From: Rhodospirillales bacterium | GTDB taxonomy: Bacteria > Pseudomonadota > Alphaproteobacteria > Rhodospirillales > JASLLZ01 | Direction: 5' to 3' | NCBI GenBank assembly: GCA_030746775.1 | Contig: JASLLZ010000014.1 | Location: 1-46,601, forward strand | DNA: 46,601 nucleotides | Shown here: positions 7,894 to 17,298 of the stretch, piece after piece | How positions within the stretch are numbered: the first letter of the stretch is position 1 | Layout of the letters: each line of letters opens with the position of its first letter | Made by a program: the position numbers and the translations under genes | The notes under the pieces: model-generated | What the model was told of the DNA's origin: nothing | What the model saw: the letters and a program-made list of their open reading frames with translations, nothing else | Databases searched by the model: none

Positions 7894-9114
7894 ATGCGGC
7901 CCTTCGAGGGGATGCAAGTCGTCGACCTGACCCACGTGCTGGCGGGGCCGTTCTCGACCTGCCAATTGGCGCTTCTCGGCGCCGACGTGGTCAAGGTCGA
8001 GGCGCCGGGACTGGGCGAGTACATGCGCCGGCGCGGCGCCGACGAAGCGCTCTGTAAAAATTTGATGGGCGATCACTATCTCAGCCAGAACGCCAACAAG
8101 CGATCCTTGGTGGTAGATCTCAAGACCGCGCGGGGCCAGGACGTGGTGCGCCGTCTGGCGGCGGGCGCCGATGTGGTGGTGGAGAACTATCGCACCGGTG
8201 TCGTCGATCGCCTCAACCTGGGCTACGAGGCGCTGGCGGCGCTCAATCCCCGGCTCGTCTATTGCTCGCTCAAGGCCTATGGCGCCACCGGGCCCAAGGC
8301 CAAACTGCCGGGCTGGGACCACAACGTCCAGGCCGCGTCGGGGCTGATGATGACGACCGGCACCGAATCTTCGGCGCCCCTCAAGGCGGGCGCCCCGGTG
8401 ATCGACTATGCGTCGGGTACCATGGCGGCCTTCGCCGTCGCGGCGGCGCTTTTGCAGCGCGAAAGGACCGGCAAGGGCCAGTTCATCGACGTCTCCATGC
8501 TGGATACCGCCTTGATGCTGATGAGCCCGGCGGTCGCTTCAAACCTGGCGACCGGGCGCGCGCCCCGACCGCACGGCAACGATCACGACCTGGCGGCGGG
8601 CAGCTGTTACGAGACATCCGACGGCGAGCGCATCATGCTGGGCGCCATCATGCAGGGTCAGTTCGAAACATTTTGCCGCCTGATCGGGCGCGCCGATCTG
8701 GCCCGGGACCCACGCTTCGCCGATGTGCGCGAACAAGGCCCCCATCGCGCCGAACTGGCGGCCGAGATCGCGGCGGAGATGAAAACGCGGTCCGCCGACG
8801 AATGGGAAGCGCTTCTCGGCGAAGCGGTGCCGGCGGTGCGCGTACGCGGCCTCGACGAAGCCCTGGGCGAGGAACAACTGGCGTCGTGCGGCGTCTTGCA
8901 TACCTTTGCCGAGGTTCCGGGCGTCGGTGCGGACGTCACGGTTCCCCTGGCCGCCTTCACTTACGCCCACGGCGGGCCCATGGCCGACGCGCCACCACCA
9001 CGGCTGGATCAGCACACGGACGAAGTGTTGGGCGAGATCGGTTTCACCGCCGACGAGATCGAAACCCTGAGAAGCGACGGGGTGGTCGGCAACGGCGGCG
9101 GAGAAGCACCGTGA
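7894..9114 (+). CDS. CaiB/BaiF (family III) CoA-transferase
   Basis: A 406-residue family III CoA-transferase that moves CoA between carboxylic acids. Starts MRPFEGMQVVDLTHVLAGP, the hallmark N-terminus of the family, followed by QLALLGADVVKVEAPG and the conserved DLK segment; DVSMLDTAL lies in the central domain. The ATG at 7894 has an AGGGAG site 7 nt upstream; the frame is open further upstream but that part overlaps the ROK gene and has no homology. Its stop overlaps the start of a PaaK-like ligase gene (GTGA), so the two are translationally coupled and probably act on the same acid: one activating it, the other exchanging CoA. The substrate is unknown. Confidence 0.9.
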   Translation: MRPFEGMQVVDLTHVLAGPFSTCQLALLGADVVKVEAPGLGEYMRRRGADEALCKNLMGDHYLSQNANKRSLVVDLKTARGQDVVRRLAAGADVVVENYRTGVVDRLNLGYEALAALNPRLVYCSLKAYGATGPKAKLPGWDHNVQAASGLMMTTGTESSAPLKAGAPVIDYASGTMAAFAVAAALLQRERTGKGQFIDVSMLDTALMLMSPAVASNLATGRAPRPHGNDHDLAAGSCYETSDGERIMLGAIMQGQFETFCRLIGRADLARDPRFADVREQGPHRAELAAEIAAEMKTRSADEWEALLGEAVPAVRVRGLDEALGEEQLASCGVLHTFAEVPGVGADVTVPLAAFTYAHGGPMADAPPPRLDQHTDEVLGEIGFTADEIETLRSDGVVGNGGGEAP

Positions 9115-10574
9115 GCAAGAAGAAATCGCCCCCCCGCCGGCCGGGGCGCCAAAAGAGAATCCGACTCGAAAAGGGGCAGAGGCGGCGGCTTCGGGTGGGC
9201 GGCCCACCGCGGCGCGTCGTTACCCCGCGCTCGGCGCTTGCCGGCATTGGCTGGCCGGCCGTGCCGCCAACGATGGAATCGGCGGTGCTGGCACTCAACT
9301 ATCAGTTCGAGCAAAGCCAGTGGTGGCCCCCGGGAACTATCGAGGCCCTGCAGCTCAGGCAGGCCGAGCAACTGCTGGCTCATGCCTGGCGGACCGTGCC
9401 CTTCTACCGCGATAGGCTGGCGCCGCTTACGGGGCTCAAGCGCGGGCAGCTGACCATGGAAGCCTGGCGTCGCATACCGATCCTGACCCGTACCGACATC
9501 CAGGATGCGGGCCACGATCTGGTCAGCCGTGCCCTGCCCAGGGGCCACGGTACTGCCCGGGACGCGTCCACTTCGGGCTCGACGGGACAGCCGGTCTGGT
9601 TCAAGAGGACCCGGGTCACCGGCCTGTTCTTCGCCGCGCTGAACCTGCGCTATCATCTCTGGCACGGCCGTGACTTCTCTGCCAAGTCGGCGAAGATCGG
9701 CAGGTTGTCCGATCCCAACGCAGTCGAAGAACCCCACAACTGGGTGCCAGGACATGTTTCGGGACCGATGGTCCAGCTTGATTTCAGCAAGTCGGTCGAA
9801 GAGCAGTTGGCGTGGCTCCAACGCTTCGCCCCCCAATACCTGCTGACCTTTCCCAGCAACCTTCGTGCCCTGCTTCAGGGTTCCGTGGAGACTGGAATCA
9901 ATATCCCGAGCCTGCGCGAGGTTGCCACCATGAGCGAAGTGTTGGAGCCCGATCTACGCGTCAAATGCCGGCGCATCTGGGGGCTGCCCGTCACTGACGT
10001 GTACAGCGCTCATGAGGTGGGCATGATCGCGATCCAGTGTCCGGAGCATCCCCATTACCACGTCCAGGCCGAGAGCGTTCTGGTCGAAGTTCTCAATGAC
10101 CACGGTGAGCCGTGCCGTCCCGGCGAGAGCGGCCGGGTCGTGGTTACCGACCTGCACAACTTCTCCTCGCCGCTGATCCGTTACGATATCAACGATATCG
10201 CCATCCCCGGTGGCCCTTGCTCCTGCGGCCGGGGCCTGGCGGTGATCAAGTCCATCCTTGGGCGCATCCGCAACGCGCTGACCTTGCCGTCCGGCGAGAA
10301 AGTGTGGCCGGCCTATCATTTCATTTTCGATGATGCGCTGGGCAAGTCGCTCCCATCCCTCCGCGAGGCCCAACTCGTGCAGCGGAAACTCGACGAGATC
10401 GAGGTGCGGATCGTAGCGACCCGGCCGGTGACGGCGGAGGAAGAGGCGCGGGCCCGCAAGGCCCTCGGCAAGGCCATAAGCGACGCCTTCGCCTTCCGTT
10501 TCGTCTATGTCGACGACCTGCCGCGTCCGCCCTCGGGCAAGCTCCAGGTGGTCCTGTCGGAGCTTGGCGACTAG
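9111..10574 (+). CDS. PaaK/CapK-like acyl-adenylate ligase with a basic N-terminal extension
   Basis: A 487-residue ANL-superfamily protein like phenylacetate-CoA ligase / coenzyme F390 synthetase, forming an acyl-adenylate. Seen: the P-loop TSGSTGQP, the adenine-site region YSAHEVGM, SSPLIRYDINDIA (the usual IRYxxGD with Asn for Gly) and a C-terminal SGKL with the catalytic lysine. The GTG start overlaps the preceding stop by 4 nt and has a GGAG 7 nt upstream. From there the first 35 residues hold about 16 Lys/Arg and no family homology; starting at the in-frame ATG 9273 would give a family-length protein of 433 residues but lacks a ribosome site. It converges with ald, 8 nt away. Confidence 0.82.
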   Translation: MSKKKSPPRRPGRQKRIRLEKGQRRRLRVGGPPRRVVTPRSALAGIGWPAVPPTMESAVLALNYQFEQSQWWPPGTIEALQLRQAEQLLAHAWRTVPFYRDRLAPLTGLKRGQLTMEAWRRIPILTRTDIQDAGHDLVSRALPRGHGTARDASTSGSTGQPVWFKRTRVTGLFFAALNLRYHLWHGRDFSAKSAKIGRLSDPNAVEEPHNWVPGHVSGPMVQLDFSKSVEEQLAWLQRFAPQYLLTFPSNLRALLQGSVETGINIPSLREVATMSEVLEPDLRVKCRRIWGLPVTDVYSAHEVGMIAIQCPEHPHYHVQAESVLVEVLNDHGEPCRPGESGRVVVTDLHNFSSPLIRYDINDIAIPGGPCSCGRGLAVIKSILGRIRNALTLPSGEKVWPAYHFIFDDALGKSLPSLREAQLVQRKLDEIEVRIVATRPVTAEEEARARKALGKAISDAFAFRFVYVDDLPRPPSGKLQVVLSELGD

Positions 10575-10582
10575 ACGGTAGG

Positions 10583-11701
10583 TTACTCCGTCAGCGCCTC
10601 CCTGGCGTCGTGGTATTCGTATCCCAGGTCCTTGGCCACCGCTTCGTAGGTAACCTGGCACTTGTGCACGTTGAGCCCCATCAGCAGGTGCTCGTCATCT
10701 AGCAACGCCTGACGATAGCCCTTGTCGGCGAGGGCCAGGATGAAGGGCAGGGTGGCGTTGTTGAGGGCGAAGGTCGAGGTGCGCGGCACGGCGCCCGGCA
10801 TGTTGGCGACGCAATAATGAACCACGTCGTCGACGACGTAGGTCGGTTCGGCGTGGGTAGTCGGTTTCGAGGTCTCGAAACAGCCGCCCTGGTCGATGGC
10901 GACGTCGACGACGACGGCGCCCGGCTTCATGCGCTTGACCATGTCGGCGGTTACCAGTTTGGGTGCCGCCGCGCCGACCACCAGAACGCCACCGATGACC
11001 AAGTCCGCCGACAGCACGTGGGTTTCCAAGGCATGGCGCGTCGAAAATACGGTCCGCACCCGGTTTCCGACCCTTTGCGAGAGGGCGCGCAAGACCTCGA
11101 TGGAACGGTCGATCACGATCACCTCGGCGCCCAGACCGACCGCCATCTGGGTGGCGTTGGCGCCGACCACGCCGCCGCCGATGACGACGACCTTTGCCGG
11201 TTCGACCCCCGGCACGCCGCCCAAGAGGACGCCGCGTCCACCCTGCTCGCGTTCCAGGCAATGGGCCCCGGCCTGGATCGACATGCGTCCGGCGACCTCG
11301 GACATGGGGGCAAGCAGGGGCAGTCCGCCGCCGGGCGCCGTCACGGTCTCATAGGCGATGCAGACGGCGCCGCTGGCGACCAGATCCTTGGTTTGCTCGG
11401 GGTCGGGGGCAAGATGCAGGTAGGTAAACAGGATCTGTCCCTCGCGCAGCTGCTTGCGTTCAACGGCCTGGGGTTCCTTGACCTTGACGATCATCTCGGC
11501 GCGCTCGAAGACCTCGGCGGCATCGTCGGCGATCGTCGCGCCGGCGCGGCGGTACTCGTCCTCGTCGGCGCCGATGCCGGCTCCCGCGCCCTTTTCGACG
11601 ATCACGTCATGGCCGTGGGCGACGACTTCGTGCACACTGTGGGGGGCCAGGCCGACCCTGTATTCGTGGACTTTGATTTCCTTGGGAACCCCGATTAACA
11701 T
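10583..11701 (-). CDS. ald: alanine dehydrogenase
   Basis: NAD-dependent L-alanine dehydrogenase (L-alanine + NAD + water to pyruvate + ammonium + NADH), cytoplasmic. At 372 residues it is full length, and all key residues fall at canonical positions: Arg15, Lys75 (VKVKEPQ), His96 (TYLHLAP) and Asp270 (VDVAIDQGG), with the NAD-binding [13 protein letters not shown] at 171-183. The ATG at 11701 has a GGAG 8 nt upstream; the open frame continues further but not with family sequence. It is transcribed away from an omega-aminotransferase and mmsA. Since that transaminase would make alanine from pyruvate, Ald can regenerate pyruvate and release the nitrogen, completing a beta-alanine degradation cycle. 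Confidence 0.96.
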   Translation of the reverse strand: MLIGVPKEIKVHEYRVGLAPHSVHEVVAHGHDVIVEKGAGAGIGADEDEYRRAGATIADDAAEVFERAEMIVKVKEPQAVERKQLREGQILFTYLHLAPDPEQTKDLVASGAVCIAYETVTAPGGGLPLLAPMSEVAGRMSIQAGAHCLEREQGGRGVLLGGVPGVEPAKVVVIGGGVVGANATQMAVGLGAEVIVIDRSIEVLRALSQRVGNRVRTVFSTRHALETHVLSADLVIGGVLVVGAAAPKLVTADMVKRMKPGAVVVDVAIDQGGCFETSKPTTHAEPTYVVDDVVHYCVANMPGAVPRTSTFALNNATLPFILALADKGYRQALLDDEHLLMGLNVHKCQVTYEAVAKDLGYEYHDAREALTE

Positions 11702-11843
11702 GACGATCTCCAGCAGGCCCCATTTGGCCTTGTTTTTCCGACTGGACGGGAGTTTATGGTCTTTGCATAATCTCCGCAACATGGGAACGGCCGGCGGCGC
11801 CAACGGTTCCACCAAAAAAATAGATATTATAATGGTTAACTAT

Positions 11844-11871
11844 TTTACACTTTAAGTAGTTGGTTTATTCT
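11844..11871 (+). promoter_or_regulatory. candidate promoter in the AT-rich ald/aminotransferase divergent region
   Basis: TTTACA (11844-11849), a 16-nt spacer and TATTCT (11866-11871) would start transcription about 20 nt before the aminotransferase ATG at 11899. A perfect TATAAT at 11828-11833 lacks a convincing -35 on either strand. The 70-nt AT-rich island (11813-11882) stands out from the GC-rich surroundings and is a likely control region for both genes, for instance by an Lrp-type regulator. Confidence 0.38.
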
Positions 11872-11898
11872 TATTTTTACTTGAAGGAACCCATTGCC

Positions 11899-13209
11899 AT
11901 GCAATATACCGCCAACTCGCTTGAGCAACACTGGATGCCGTTCACCGCCAACCGGGAATTCAAGAACAACCCCCGGCTCATCGTGCGCAGCGAAGGTGTC
12001 TATTACTGGACTCACACCGGGAATCGAGTTCTCGATGCGTCGTCGGGTTTGTTCTGCTGTGCCGCCGGCCACGCCCGACAGGAGATCGCCGACGCCGTCG
12101 CCCGGCAATTGATGGAGGTCGATTACTGCACCCATTTTCAGTTCGGCCATCCGTCGTCCTTCGAATTGGCGCGCCGCGTCGCCGCCTTGACGCCGGATGA
12201 CCTCAATCACGTCTTCTTCGTCAACTCGGGATCCGAGGCCGTCGATACGGCGCTCAAGATCGCCATGGCCTATCACCGGGCGCGGGGCGCGGGCGAGCGC
12301 CAGCGTTTCATCTCGCGCGAACGCGCCTACCATGGGGTCAACATTGGCGGCACGTCGATTAGCGGTCTGATGAGGAACCGCCAGGCCTTTGGTGCCGTGA
12401 TGCCCGGCATCGCGCACATGCGCCACACCTGGATGCCCGAAAATCGCTTCGTCCGGGGACAACCGGAAACGGGCGTCGAACTGGCCGACGATTTGCAACG
12501 CTTCGTCGACCTGTACGGCGGCAACACCATCGCGGCCTGTTTCGTCGAACCCATCGCCGGCTCGACCGGCTTCCTGATCCCGCCCAAGGGGTATCTCGAG
12601 CGCCTGCGCGAGGTCTGCGACGCCCACGGCATCTTGCTCGTATTCGACGAAGTGATCTGCGGTTTCGGCCGCACCGGCAAGGCGTTCGGCGCGCAAAGCT
12701 TCGGCGTCACCCCGGACATGATGACCATGGCCAAGGCGCTGACCAACGGCGCCCAGCCGATGGGCGCGGTGGCGGTGCGCGACGGCATCTACGACACCGT
12801 CGTCGACGCGGCGCCCGAGGGAGCCGTCGAACTGTTCCACGGCTATACCTATTCCGGCCATCCGGCGGCCTGCGCGGCCGGTCTCGCCACCCTCGACATC
12901 TACGAAAAAGAGAACTTGTTTGAGCGCGGGGCCGCGCTTTCGCCCTATTTCCTGGATGCCATGTATGGGCTTGAGGATCTTCCCTTGATTACCGACATCC
13001 GGGGCTACGGGTTGCTTGCCGGTTTCGACCTGGAACCGAGCGATGCGCCGGGGGCGCGCGGCGCCGACGTCATGAAGCGCCTGTACGAGGCCGGCATCTA
13101 CATCAAGTTCACCGGCGATTCGGGTCTCGTGGCGCCGCCCTTGATTGCCGGGGAGAAAGATGTCGACACGATCGCTGAAACCCTGCGCGAAGTCATCGGC
13201 AAGGGCTGA
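11899..13209 (+). CDS. class III aminotransferase, beta-alanine/omega-amino acid:pyruvate type
   Basis: A PLP-dependent omega-transaminase of 436 residues that moves the terminal amino group of beta-alanine or a similar omega-amino acid to pyruvate. Family marks: N-terminal [23 protein letters not shown] (PLP-phosphate loop, 110-120), [13 protein letters not shown] with Asp250, and the Schiff-base lysine at 279 ([14 protein letters not shown]). The ATG at 11899 follows a GAAGGAA site; 13 extra in-frame upstream codons look non-coding and AT-rich. It is 35 nt ahead of mmsA and divergent from ald, so the trio makes sense as beta-alanine to malonate semialdehyde to acetyl-CoA with alanine recycling. 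The hopanoid enzyme HpnO is also class III, but the context argues against it. Confidence 0.92.
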   Translation: MQYTANSLEQHWMPFTANREFKNNPRLIVRSEGVYYWTHTGNRVLDASSGLFCCAAGHARQEIADAVARQLMEVDYCTHFQFGHPSSFELARRVAALTPDDLNHVFFVNSGSEAVDTALKIAMAYHRARGAGERQRFISRERAYHGVNIGGTSISGLMRNRQAFGAVMPGIAHMRHTWMPENRFVRGQPETGVELADDLQRFVDLYGGNTIAACFVEPIAGSTGFLIPPKGYLERLREVCDAHGILLVFDEVICGFGRTGKAFGAQSFGVTPDMMTMAKALTNGAQPMGAVAVRDGIYDTVVDAAPEGAVELFHGYTYSGHPAACAAGLATLDIYEKENLFERGAALSPYFLDAMYGLEDLPLITDIRGYGLLAGFDLEPSDAPGARGADVMKRLYEAGIYIKFTGDSGLVAPPLIAGEKDVDTIAETLREVIGKG

Positions 13210-13244
13210 GAGCAGCCTGCCAGGCCCTTGGGGAAGGATTAACG

Positions 13245-14750
13245 ATGAGCAAGACACTGCACCACTACATCGGGGGCAAGAAAGTCGAGGGCAAAAGCGG
13301 CCGATTCGGCGATGTCTTCAATCCGGCCAGCGGCGAGGTTTCGGCGCGGGTTCCCTTGGCCGGCGCCGACGAAGTGCGCCAGGCCATTGCCGCCGCCGCC
13401 GAGGCATTCCCGGCCTGGGCCGGAACACCGTCGCCGAAGCGGGCACAGGTCATGTTCGCCTTTCGCGATTTACTTTACAGGCACATGGACGAATTGGCGG
13501 AACTGGCCTCGGCGGAACACGGCAAAACGCTGGTCGACGCCCAGGGTTCGGTAACGCGCGGCATCGAAGTGGTCGAATTCGTCTGCGGTATCCCACATTT
13601 GCTCAAGGGCGAACTCAACGAAAATGTCGCCACCGACGTCGATACCTATGCCATGCGCCAGCCGATCGGCGTCTGCGCCGGCATCACGCCTTTCAATTTT
13701 CCCGCCATGGTGCCCATGTGGATGTTTCCGGTCGCCATCGCCTGCGGCAATACCTTTGTCCTCAAGCCGTCCGAAAAAGATCCTTCGTGCAGCTTGCGCC
13801 TGGTCGAGTTAATAACCGAGGCGGGGTTGCCGCCAGGCGTGCTCAACGTCGTCAACGGCGACAAGGAGGCGGTCGACACCCTTCTCACCGACCCAGGGAT
13901 CGATGCCATCAGCTTCGTCGGCTCGACGCTGGTGGGCGAGCACGTTTACACGACCGGCTGCGCCAACGGCAAAAGAGTGCAGGCGCTGTGCGGTGCCAAG
14001 AACCACATGGTGGTCATGCCCGACGCCGACATGGATCAGGCCGTCGATGCCGCCATGGGCGCCGCTTACGGTTCGGCCGGTGAGCGCTGCATGGCCATTT
14101 CGGTCGCCGTCACCGTTGGCGAGGAAACCGGCGATGCCTTCGTCGGCCAGTTGGCGCCCCGGGCCGGGGCCCTCAAACTGGGCCACTACAGCGACCCCGA
14201 GGCCGAAATGGGCCCCATCGTCACACGCCAGGCCCTCGACAAGATCGAGGGCTACGTGGCGCTCGGCGTCGAGGAGGGCGCCGAGCTCGTGGTCGACGGC
14301 CGCGGTGTGACCCTACAGGGCTATGAGAACGGCTTTTTCATGGGCGGCTGCCTGTTCGACCGGGTCACGAAAGACATGCAAATCTACGCCGACGAGATCT
14401 TCGGCCCCGTACTCTGCGTGGTGCGCGCCAAGACCTACGACGAGGCGGTCGGATTGGTCAACGATCACCCCTTCGGCAACGGCGCCGCCATCTTCACCCG
14501 CGATGGCGACGCGGCGCGCGACTTCGTCGGCAAGGTGCAAATCGGCATGGTTGGAGTCAACGTGCCGATCCCGGTGCCGGTGGCCTACCACAGTTTCGGC
14601 GGCTGGAAGCGCTCGCTTTTCGGCGATCATCACATCCACGGCAGCGAGGGGGTGCGTTTCTACACCAAACTGAAAACGGTCACCGAGCGCTGGCCGTCGG
14701 GCATTCGCTCCGGCGCACAGTTCTACTTCAAGAGCGGCGCCGAGCACTAG
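13245..14750 (+). CDS. mmsA: CoA-acylating (methyl)malonate-semialdehyde dehydrogenase
   Basis: Oxidises malonate semialdehyde or methylmalonate semialdehyde to acetyl-CoA or propionyl-CoA with NAD and CoA, releasing CO2. 501 residues, typical for MmsA. The catalytic Cys282 lies in [11 protein letters not shown], and the general-base Glu of hydrolytic aldehyde dehydrogenases is replaced by Asn253 (GAKNHMVV), the signature of the CoA-dependent subgroup. [16 protein letters not shown] (147-162) is characteristic. It has a GGAAGG site before the ATG and follows the omega-aminotransferase by 35 nt, so it most likely disposes of malonate semialdehyde from beta-alanine. It converges with the M28 peptidase gene. 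Confidence 0.95.
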   Translation: MSKTLHHYIGGKKVEGKSGRFGDVFNPASGEVSARVPLAGADEVRQAIAAAAEAFPAWAGTPSPKRAQVMFAFRDLLYRHMDELAELASAEHGKTLVDAQGSVTRGIEVVEFVCGIPHLLKGELNENVATDVDTYAMRQPIGVCAGITPFNFPAMVPMWMFPVAIACGNTFVLKPSEKDPSCSLRLVELITEAGLPPGVLNVVNGDKEAVDTLLTDPGIDAISFVGSTLVGEHVYTTGCANGKRVQALCGAKNHMVVMPDADMDQAVDAAMGAAYGSAGERCMAISVAVTVGEETGDAFVGQLAPRAGALKLGHYSDPEAEMGPIVTRQALDKIEGYVALGVEEGAELVVDGRGVTLQGYENGFFMGGCLFDRVTKDMQIYADEIFGPVLCVVRAKTYDEAVGLVNDHPFGNGAAIFTRDGDAARDFVGKVQIGMVGVNVPIPVPVAYHSFGGWKRSLFGDHHIHGSEGVRFYTKLKTVTERWPSGIRSGAQFYFKSGAEH

Positions 14751-14814
14751 ACAGACCCGTGGGAGGCCTTGGTCGCCCTCGTCTTCGCGTCCTGCCTGGC
14801 CCCGGCGGCTTCGG

Positions 14815-15840
14815 TTAGTCGAGGGCGGCGAGTTCGGCGAGGGCGTTCTCGAGGCTCAGCACCAGTTCGGCCATGAAGGCGTAGTCCAGGGTTTCGGCAC
14901 GATCCGATGGCCCGTGGTAGTGAGGATTGCGGAAAAACGCGGTGTCGGTCACCATCACCGCCGGCCAACCGGCGTCCCAGAAAGAGGCGTGGTCGCTAAG
15001 CCGGGTATCGGGTAGAATCCAGCCGTCGAAGGGAACGAAGAGGGATTCGACCGGCAGCCGCGGGTTGCCCCGGAAGCCTTTGAGGACGGCGCCGCCGAAT
15101 TTGCGTGAGGCGCGGTTGCCGACGACGCCAATGTAGCGGCCGTGGTCGGGATAACCGGCCCAGCGCAGGAAAAACGGATAGGTTTGGTGGTGCGCCGTGA
15201 AGCCCACCATCTCGAGGACGATAGCGCCCGACACTCGCCCGCCGGCCTCGGCCAGGCGGCGGACGAAGACGCGGCTGCCCTGCTCGCGGGTGGCGAAGGC
15301 GGGCGGCTCCTCGAGCGTGAAGGCGACCAAGCGCAGGGGCAGTCCTGGCGGAGAAGCGGCGAGGCGCCGGCCAAGTTCGAGCAGCACGGCGACGCCGCTT
15401 GCGTTGTCGTCGGCACCCGGCGTGCCGGGGACGGTATCGTAATGCGCCCCGACGACGGTGAAAGGACCGTCTTGGCGGGCGCCGGCGGCCTCGGCGACCA
15501 GGTTGGCGACGCGCCGGCCTTGGTAGTCGTATGCCTGTTCCGTAACCCGCAGGCCAGCCTCGTCCCATATAGTGCGGATGTAAGCCTCGGCGTGCGCCAA
15601 GCCGTCGCCGCGCCATGGAGAGCGCTCGCCGATATCGGTACTGAGCACCGCCAGGTGACGGCGCAGCGCTTCCTCGAGCGGCGCCTCGCCGGTCGTCGCG
15701 ATTTCGATATTGCGGTCGTCGATCATTGCCGCGGGCTCACCCCAGGCGGGTCCATCCCAGGATATACCGACGATCGCGAGAACGGCGAGCGAAAAGGCCC
15801 AAAAGCGGGCGCCAGGCTGCGCGGTTTCGTTGGGCGGCAT
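14815..15840 (-). CDS. M28 family zinc aminopeptidase, exported
   Basis: A 341-residue peptidase with an N-terminal hydrophobic segment (about 13-35, ending AWGEP) that looks like a Sec signal or membrane anchor, so it probably acts in the periplasm. Co-catalytic zinc ligands are visible: His and Asp in GAHYDTVPGTPGADDNASG, the catalytic Glu-Glu in FTLEEPP, an acidic ligand in LEMVGF (Glu where many relatives have Asp) and the final His in SDHASFWDAG. Expected to remove N-terminal residues from peptides. The ATG has a GGAAGG 6 nt upstream. It is divergent from eipA and convergent with mmsA, with no obvious functional partner. Confidence 0.9.
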   Translation of the reverse strand: MPPNETAQPGARFWAFSLAVLAIVGISWDGPAWGEPAAMIDDRNIEIATTGEAPLEEALRRHLAVLSTDIGERSPWRGDGLAHAEAYIRTIWDEAGLRVTEQAYDYQGRRVANLVAEAAGARQDGPFTVVGAHYDTVPGTPGADDNASGVAVLLELGRRLAASPPGLPLRLVAFTLEEPPAFATREQGSRVFVRRLAEAGGRVSGAIVLEMVGFTAHHQTYPFFLRWAGYPDHGRYIGVVGNRASRKFGGAVLKGFRGNPRLPVESLFVPFDGWILPDTRLSDHASFWDAGWPAVMVTDTAFFRNPHYHGPSDRAETLDYAFMAELVLSLENALAELAALD

Positions 15841-15871
15841 GGCCGGCCTTCCATGATGGACGTAGCGGGGA

Positions 15872-15899
15872 ATCTTAACAGAGTTCCACCCTCGGTCAC
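15872..15899 (-). promoter_or_regulatory. candidate promoter for the M28 peptidase gene
   Basis: Read on the minus strand: GTGACC (15899-15894), a 16-nt spacer and TAAGAT (15877-15872), about 30 nt before the ATG at 15840. No equally good promoter is seen for the divergent eipA gene in this 121-nt gap. Confidence 0.38.
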
Positions 15900-15961
15900 C
15901 ATCGGCCGACCGTTCTGTGCTACGCTGTCGCGGTCGAGCTTACCTAATGCGGGAGTGTGCG

Positions 15962-16525
15962 ATGAAACAGCGAATCCTTGGCGGCTTGGTTGCCCTCGTC
16001 TTCGTATTTGGCTTGATGCCGACGGCCTCGGCTCAGTCGGACGGTACCTTCGATGAGCACGAAATATTGAAGGCGGCCACCGATTTCTTCGGCGATACCA
16101 CGGCGGGGCTGGCCAAAGTCGTTCAGAAGGTCTTCGAGGACCTGGGACGCCCCAACGGTTTTATCGCGGGCGAGGAGATCAGCGGCGCTTTCGTCGTCGG
16201 CCTGCGTTACGGCAACGGCACCTTGAACCGCAAGACCGACGGCACCGCCAAGGTCTATTGGCAGGGTCCCTCGGTGGGCTTCGATTTCGGCGGCAATGCA
16301 TCGAAGGTGTTCACCTTGGTCTACGGGCTGGACGCGGCCGACGACTTGTTCCAACGCTATCCAGGCGTGGACGGATCATTTTATTTCGTTGCCGGCGTCG
16401 GCGTGAACTACCAGCAGGGCGGCGACGTGGTCTTGGCGCCCATCCGCACCGGTGTCGGCCTGCGCGCCGGGGCCAACGTGGGCTATCTGCACTACAACAA
16501 GGAACACTCCTGGATACCCTTCTGA
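15962..16525 (+). CDS. eipA: EipA family (DUF1134) periplasmic envelope-integrity protein
   Basis: A 187-residue protein with a clear Sec signal peptide (hydrophobic core about 6-18, cleavage near ASAQ-SD) and a DUF1134 domain: FFGDTTAGLAKVV, GRPNGFIAGEE, SGAFVVGLRYGNG, VYWQGPSVGFD and the C-terminal PIRTGVGLRAGANVGYL. EipA in Brucella is a periplasmic protein needed for cell-envelope integrity; how it works is not settled. The ATG is preceded by GGGAG. It is the first gene of the plus-strand run leading into hpnC-B-D-E-shc-hpnG, separated from the MlaC-like gene by 136 nt, so it may share their transcript and envelope role. Confidence 0.93.
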   Translation: MKQRILGGLVALVFVFGLMPTASAQSDGTFDEHEILKAATDFFGDTTAGLAKVVQKVFEDLGRPNGFIAGEEISGAFVVGLRYGNGTLNRKTDGTAKVYWQGPSVGFDFGGNASKVFTLVYGLDAADDLFQRYPGVDGSFYFVAGVGVNYQQGGDVVLAPIRTGVGLRAGANVGYLHYNKEHSWIPF

Positions 16526-16661
16526 GGACTCCGCCGCGTTTTTCGCTAGGCGTGGACTCCCGCGGACGAGTTTGCCATTATTGCCGGCCCTTGATGGGAG
16601 GCGAGACACAAACGGGTGTCTGGCCACGTGTGCTGGCGGAAGAAACGGGTGGATAAACCGT

Positions 16662-17273
16662 ATGGCAAAGCAACGGAGTCATCTGGCGGGCTTGTTCGTC
16701 GTCGCCCTTCTGTTCACGGGCGTCCAGGACATGGCGCGGGCCGGAAGCATCGACGAGGCGCCGGGCGAATTCATCGAGCAACTTGCCGACACGGCGGTCG
16801 CCGCCCTGACCGTCGACGACATCACGCGTGTCGAAAGGGTGCGCCGCTTCCGCAAACTGCTCAACGATCATTTCGATGTGAAGACCATCGGCCGTTTCGT
16901 CCTTGGCCGCTATTGGCGCAAGGCGAGTAAAGACGAACGGGCCGAGTTTCTATCCCTGTTCGAGGACTTGATCGTCGATACCTATGTCGACCGCTTCGCC
17001 AAGTATTCGGGTGAAGACCTGTCGGTGACCAAGACGGAATCTACCCGGGACGACGATTCCATCGTCTATTCAAGCATCAACCGGCCCAGCGGCGGACCGC
17101 CGATCGGCGTCGCCTGGCGGCTCAGATTGCGTAACGGCAGCTACCTTATCATCGACGTCATGGTCGAAGGCGTGAGCATGGGGCAGACCCAGCGCTCGGA
17201 ATTCGCCTCCGTCATTCGCCGCAACGGCGGCGAGGTCAAGGGGCTTCTCGCCAAGCTTAGGGATCGCAATTGA
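16662..17273 (+). CDS. MlaC/Ttg2D-family periplasmic lipid-binding protein upstream of hpnC
   Basis: A 203-residue exported protein: signal peptide at about 8-27 (ARAGS cleavage), then the MlaC/Ttg2 domain, with the usual marks DVKTIGRFVLGRYWRKAS, an FL.LFEDLIVDTYVDRF helix and the C-terminal block WRLRLRNGSYLIIDVMVEGVSM followed by SEFASVIRRNGGEVKGLLAKL. Members carry phospholipid across the periplasm for Mla-type transporters, and relatives called HpnM occur in hopanoid loci. No MlaD/E/F genes are nearby. The stop is 25 nt before hpnC, suggesting the same operon and a role in hopanoid handling (inference). Two further paralogues lie at 39,386-40,637. Confidence 0.88.
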   Translation: MAKQRSHLAGLFVVALLFTGVQDMARAGSIDEAPGEFIEQLADTAVAALTVDDITRVERVRRFRKLLNDHFDVKTIGRFVLGRYWRKASKDERAEFLSLFEDLIVDTYVDRFAKYSGEDLSVTKTESTRDDDSIVYSSINRPSGGPPIGVAWRLRLRNGSYLIIDVMVEGVSMGQTQRSEFASVIRRNGGEVKGLLAKLRDRN

Positions 17274-17298
17274 AGACGCGCCCGGCGTCTTTCGCGAC

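Noticed and set aside
11828-11833. TATAAT as main promoter -10 for the aminotransferase
   Set aside because: No acceptable -35 at 15-19 nt; the TTTACA/TATTCT pair downstream fits better.
11899-13209. Possible HpnO (aminobacteriohopanetriol aminotransferase)
   Set aside because: It is class III like HpnO, but it is operonic with mmsA and divergent from ald, 4 kb from hpn genes; the N-terminus and active site look like beta-alanine:pyruvate transaminases.
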